Shown one piece after another: positions 61,528 to 64,000 of a DNA stretch of 64,000 nt (position 1 is its first letter; each line of letters starts with the position of its first letter). Both the position numbers and the translations under genes were made by a program. The DNA is taken from contig NZ_AP031415.1 in NCBI RefSeq assembly GCF_042850985.1, forward strand, positions 310,001 through 374,000. The letters run 5' to 3'. Source of the DNA: Allocoprobacillus sp002160865 (GTDB lineage Bacteria > Bacillota_I > Bacilli_A > Erysipelotrichales > Coprobacillaceae). Under the pieces are notes generated by a model. That model had not been told where the DNA came from, made no database searches, and saw only the letters and a list, made by a program, of their open reading frames with translations.

Positions 61528-62334
61528 ATGAGGTCTAAGTTATTATTTTTTGATGTAGATGGAACATTGGTTGATGGCAATAGAGGTATTTTAGAAATAC
61601 CTGAAGGTGTTATTCATGAATTGAAAAGGATTCAAAAACAAGGACATAAAATATTGATTTGTTCAGGTAGACCTAAAGCCATGATGAATCAACATTTCTT
61701 GAAAGTCGGTTTTGATGGTTATGTTCTTGCAAACGGGGGATATGTAGAAATTGACGGTCAATCTATCTTTGAGGGTTGTATGGATTATGATTTATGTATA
61801 CAGACAGTACAGATGTTAGAGGATTTAAAATGTGATTATATGATTGAAACAGCAAATTCTATTTATATTGATCATAGTTTTCAAGAACTTTATCAATTTT
61901 TCTCTACGAGAGGTTTTAAAGAGATGTTTAAACGTGATTTTGATAAAGATGAAGTTTTAAAAAGAACCATTAAAATTGAAGCTAATGTTACAAATAAAGA
62001 TAAAGCACAAATAGAACAATATATTAAAGAAAGATTTAGTTGTGTTATCCATCATGATGAACATGGCAGTGAAAATGCTTTTGAGTTCTTTTCTCCAACT
62101 GTTTCAAAAGCTGTAGGTATTCAAAAAGTATTAGATTATTATCACATGAGTCGCCATGAAACTTATGCCTTTGGAGATGGAGTCAACGATTTAGAAATGT
62201 TTGAATATTGTGAAGTGGGTGTCGCAATGGGCAATGCAGTTGAATTATTAAAACAAAAATCAGATTTGATTTGTCGTTCTATTGATGAACAAGGATTAGA
62301 ACGTATATTAAAAATCTTGTTTCCAGAGGATTAA
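61528..62334 (+). CDS. Cof-type HAD hydrolase
   Basis: A 268-residue HAD phosphatase. Motif I LLFFDVDGTLVDGN, motif II in ILICSGRPKAMM, motif III in the Lys of VSKAVGIQKVLDYY and motif IV FGDGVNDLEMF. I start at ATG 61528 behind AGGGGGAAG; the frame from 61489 has no such site. The AEC transporter starts immediately after its stop, so the pair is co-expressed. Substrate unknown. Confidence 0.93.
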   Translation: MRSKLLFFDVDGTLVDGNRGILEIPEGVIHELKRIQKQGHKILICSGRPKAMMNQHFLKVGFDGYVLANGGYVEIDGQSIFEGCMDYDLCIQTVQMLEDLKCDYMIETANSIYIDHSFQELYQFFSTRGFKEMFKRDFDKDEVLKRTIKIEANVTNKDKAQIEQYIKERFSCVIHHDEHGSENAFEFFSPTVSKAVGIQKVLDYYHMSRHETYAFGDGVNDLEMFEYCEVGVAMGNAVELLKQKSDLICRSIDEQGLERILKILFPED

Positions 62335-63273
62335 ATGGAAAACTTAATTTTTAGTTTAAATGCAACTGTCCCTGTCTTTTTCATGATGGTTTTAGGAATG
62401 ATTTTAAAAAAGGTAGGATGGATTCATGAAAGCTTTGCTTCACAACTTAACAGATTTGTCTTTCTTGTTCCTTTGCCTGTTTTATTATTTCAAGATATTG
62501 CGACAGTTGACTTTCATAAAGCATGGAATTTTCCATTTGTTGCTTTTTGTTTTGTTGCCACTTTATTAAGTATTACGATTGCAGCTTTTATTTCTTGTAC
62601 TTTGACTCAAAAATCCATAAGAGCTGAATTTGTTCAAGTCACATATCGTAGCAGTGCTGCATTATTAGGTGTTGCCTTAATCCAAAATATATATGGTCAT
62701 TCTACAATGGGACCATTGATGATTATTGGGAGTGTTCCATTGTACAATATTTTTGCTGTGATTATTCTTTCATTTGGACAATCACAAAATTTAGATTTAC
62801 AATTATTGAAAAAGACATGTCTAGGTATATTAACCAATCCTATTATTATTGGTATTGTTGTAGGGGTTATCTGGTCTTTATGTCATTTATCAATGCCTGT
62901 GATTTTATCTAAGAGTGTGTCCTACATAGCCAATACAGCAACACCTTTAGGTTTAATTGCAATGGGAGCTTCCTTTGAATTGAAAAAAGCCATTAGTCAA
63001 ATGAAGCCTGCTTGTATAGCTACATTTTTTAAACTCATTGGCTTTTGTGCTATTTTTTTACCAATGGCTATTCTTTTTGGATTTAGAAATGAAGAACTTG
63101 TGGCTATTTTAGTGATGTTAGGTTCAGCTTCTACTGTTACGTGCTTTGTGATGGCAAAAAATATGGGATATACAGGTGTATTAAGTAGTAATGCTGTGAT
63201 GTTGACAACATTATTGAGTGGTTTTACATTGACGTTTTGGATTTGGGTATTAAAGATTTTATCTTTGATTTAA
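62335..63273 (+). CDS. AEC family transporter
   Basis: A 312-residue carrier with about ten membrane segments and the AEC start ATVPVFFMMVLGMILKKVGWI. The middle has SAALLGVALIQNIYG, and the end TVTCFVMAKNMGYTGVLSSN is typical of malate-type members. It starts on the base after the HAD stop, with an AGAGGA in the HAD end. A second AEC gene at 4215 shares the family but not the context. Substrate unknown. Confidence 0.88.
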   Translation: MENLIFSLNATVPVFFMMVLGMILKKVGWIHESFASQLNRFVFLVPLPVLLFQDIATVDFHKAWNFPFVAFCFVATLLSITIAAFISCTLTQKSIRAEFVQVTYRSSAALLGVALIQNIYGHSTMGPLMIIGSVPLYNIFAVIILSFGQSQNLDLQLLKKTCLGILTNPIIIGIVVGVIWSLCHLSMPVILSKSVSYIANTATPLGLIAMGASFELKKAISQMKPACIATFFKLIGFCAIFLPMAILFGFRNEELVAILVMLGSASTVTCFVMAKNMGYTGVLSSNAVMLTTLLSGFTLTFWIWVLKILSLI

Positions 63274-63289
63274 TGAAAGGAAAAGATAC

Positions 63290-63832
63290 ATGGAATATTT
63301 GGATATTGTTGATGAAAATGGACAACCAACTGGTCAGGTTGTTGAAAGAGAATATGCTCATCGTCATGGAATAAGACATCGCACAAGTCATGTCTGGCTA
63401 TTAAGACAACGTGATGATATAGAAATATTATTACAAAAAAGAAGTTTAAATAAAGATTCTTATCCGGGTTGTTATGATATTTCCAGTGCAGGACATATTA
63501 TAGCAGGGAGTGACTTTGAAACTTCAGCGTTACGTGAATTAAAAGAAGAATTAGGTGTTGAGGCAACGATTGGTCAACTGCATTATATTGGTACAAGCTA
63601 TAGTGATAGCTTCCATATTTTTCATAAACAGCCATTTCATAATGTCCAAGTATCACGTGTTTATGTTTTATGGTATGATGGTGAAATGACACTTCAAAAA
63701 GAAGAAATTGAAAGTGTAAAATGGCTATCTTTTGAAGAATGTCAGAGGGTTGTTTTTGAAAATTTAATACCGCATTGTATTAAAAAAGAAGAATTAGAAA
63801 TGATTAAAAAATATTTGGAGGAGAAAGAATGA
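63290..63832 (+). CDS. NUDIX hydrolase (YfcD/IDI-like)
   Basis: A 180-residue NUDIX protein. The N-terminal EYLDIVDENGQPTGQVVERE and HRTSHVWLL are typical of the YfcD/isopentenyl-diphosphate isomerase-like group. The Nudix box is GHIIAGSDFETSALRELKEE followed by LGV; the metal-binding RE and EE are kept, but the first conserved Glu of the box is Ser. It probably hydrolyses a nucleoside diphosphate derivative. AAAGGAAAAG precedes the ATG, and its stop overlaps the next start. Confidence 0.92.
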   Translation: MEYLDIVDENGQPTGQVVEREYAHRHGIRHRTSHVWLLRQRDDIEILLQKRSLNKDSYPGCYDISSAGHIIAGSDFETSALRELKEELGVEATIGQLHYIGTSYSDSFHIFHKQPFHNVQVSRVYVLWYDGEMTLQKEEIESVKWLSFEECQRVVFENLIPHCIKKEELEMIKKYLEEKE

Positions 63833-64000
63833 AAGCATTAGCCAGTGATTTTGATGGAACTTTATATTTTGAAGATGGTGTGAAAGAAGATGATCGAAAA
63901 GCTATTCTTGCTTTTCAAAAGCATCACTTATTTGGTTTGTGTACAGGAAGACCATTGATTGGGGTACAACATTATCTTGAAAACTGTATTCAACCAGATT
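63829..64000 (+). CDS. Cof-type HAD hydrolase, 5' part (runs off the window)
   Basis: The first 57 codons of a HAD hydrolase: motif I ALASDFDGTLYFEDGVKEDD and motif II region LFGLCTGRPLIG. The start ATG overlaps the NUDIX stop (ATGA), with GGAGGAG upstream. The rest lies outside. Confidence 0.88.
   Translation, partial: MKALASDFDGTLYFEDGVKEDDRKAILAFQKHHLFGLCTGRPLIGVQHYLENCIQPD

Overview
This 64 kb window is AT-rich, densely coding Bacillota DNA. Low GC, strong AGGAGG ribosome binding sites, a gram-positive yybS-gdpP-rplI-dnaB operon, a lysyl-tRNA T-box and many PTS, HAD and RpiR genes all fit the class Erysipelotrichia, probably a gut Coprobacillaceae relative such as Coprobacillus or Faecalibacillus. 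That placement is inference; no rRNA or tRNA gene was found.

The first two thirds (1-43.5 kb) are mostly ordinary chromosome. Carbohydrate genes come first: an RpiR regulator, a 2-hydroxy-acid oxidase-like enzyme, a 6-phospho-beta-glucosidase, and two transport or redox genes next to LysR regulators. At 7.2-14.5 kb there is a sugar-sensing block: a periplasmic-binding-type sensor, a sensor kinase that looks frameshifted, a NarL-type response regulator, a family-1 solute-binding protein and a complete mannose-type PTS (IIA, IIB, IIC, IID). Next come two tandem DJ-1/PfpI proteins, an RpiR regulator, a serine recombinase, a nicotinamidase-like hydrolase, oxidoreductases, an AAA/PD-(D/E)XK protein, the yybS-gdpP-rplI-dnaB operon, tdk, a trehalose operon (treR-treP-treC, with paired operators and a CcpA-type cre site), azlCD, two esterase-type hydrolases and typA.

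From 43.5 to 55.8 kb, just downstream of lysS, the DNA changes character. It holds three copies of a small type I toxin-antitoxin-like module of Fst architecture: a membrane peptide, a Shine-Dalgarno sequence in a 5' hairpin, a bidirectional terminator, and a convergent antisense promoter over a locus-specific repeat of the toxin start region. Two more copies are decayed. The modules lie between partial copies of the lysS 3' end, beside an intact and a broken paralogue of an HTH/TPR (RRNPP-like) regulator, an MFS exporter, a truncated FtsX-type permease, an IS1202-like element and an IS21-family element that splits a CPBP protease gene. I read this as repeated accretion of small islands at the lysS 3' end, each carrying its own addiction module. 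A separate module of similar logic but different sequence lies at 39.8-40.1 kb.

The last part (55.8-64 kb) is normal chromosome again: lysS under a T-box, ogt, a fused ABC transporter, a HAD phosphatase, an AEC transporter, a NUDIX hydrolase and the start of another HAD gene.
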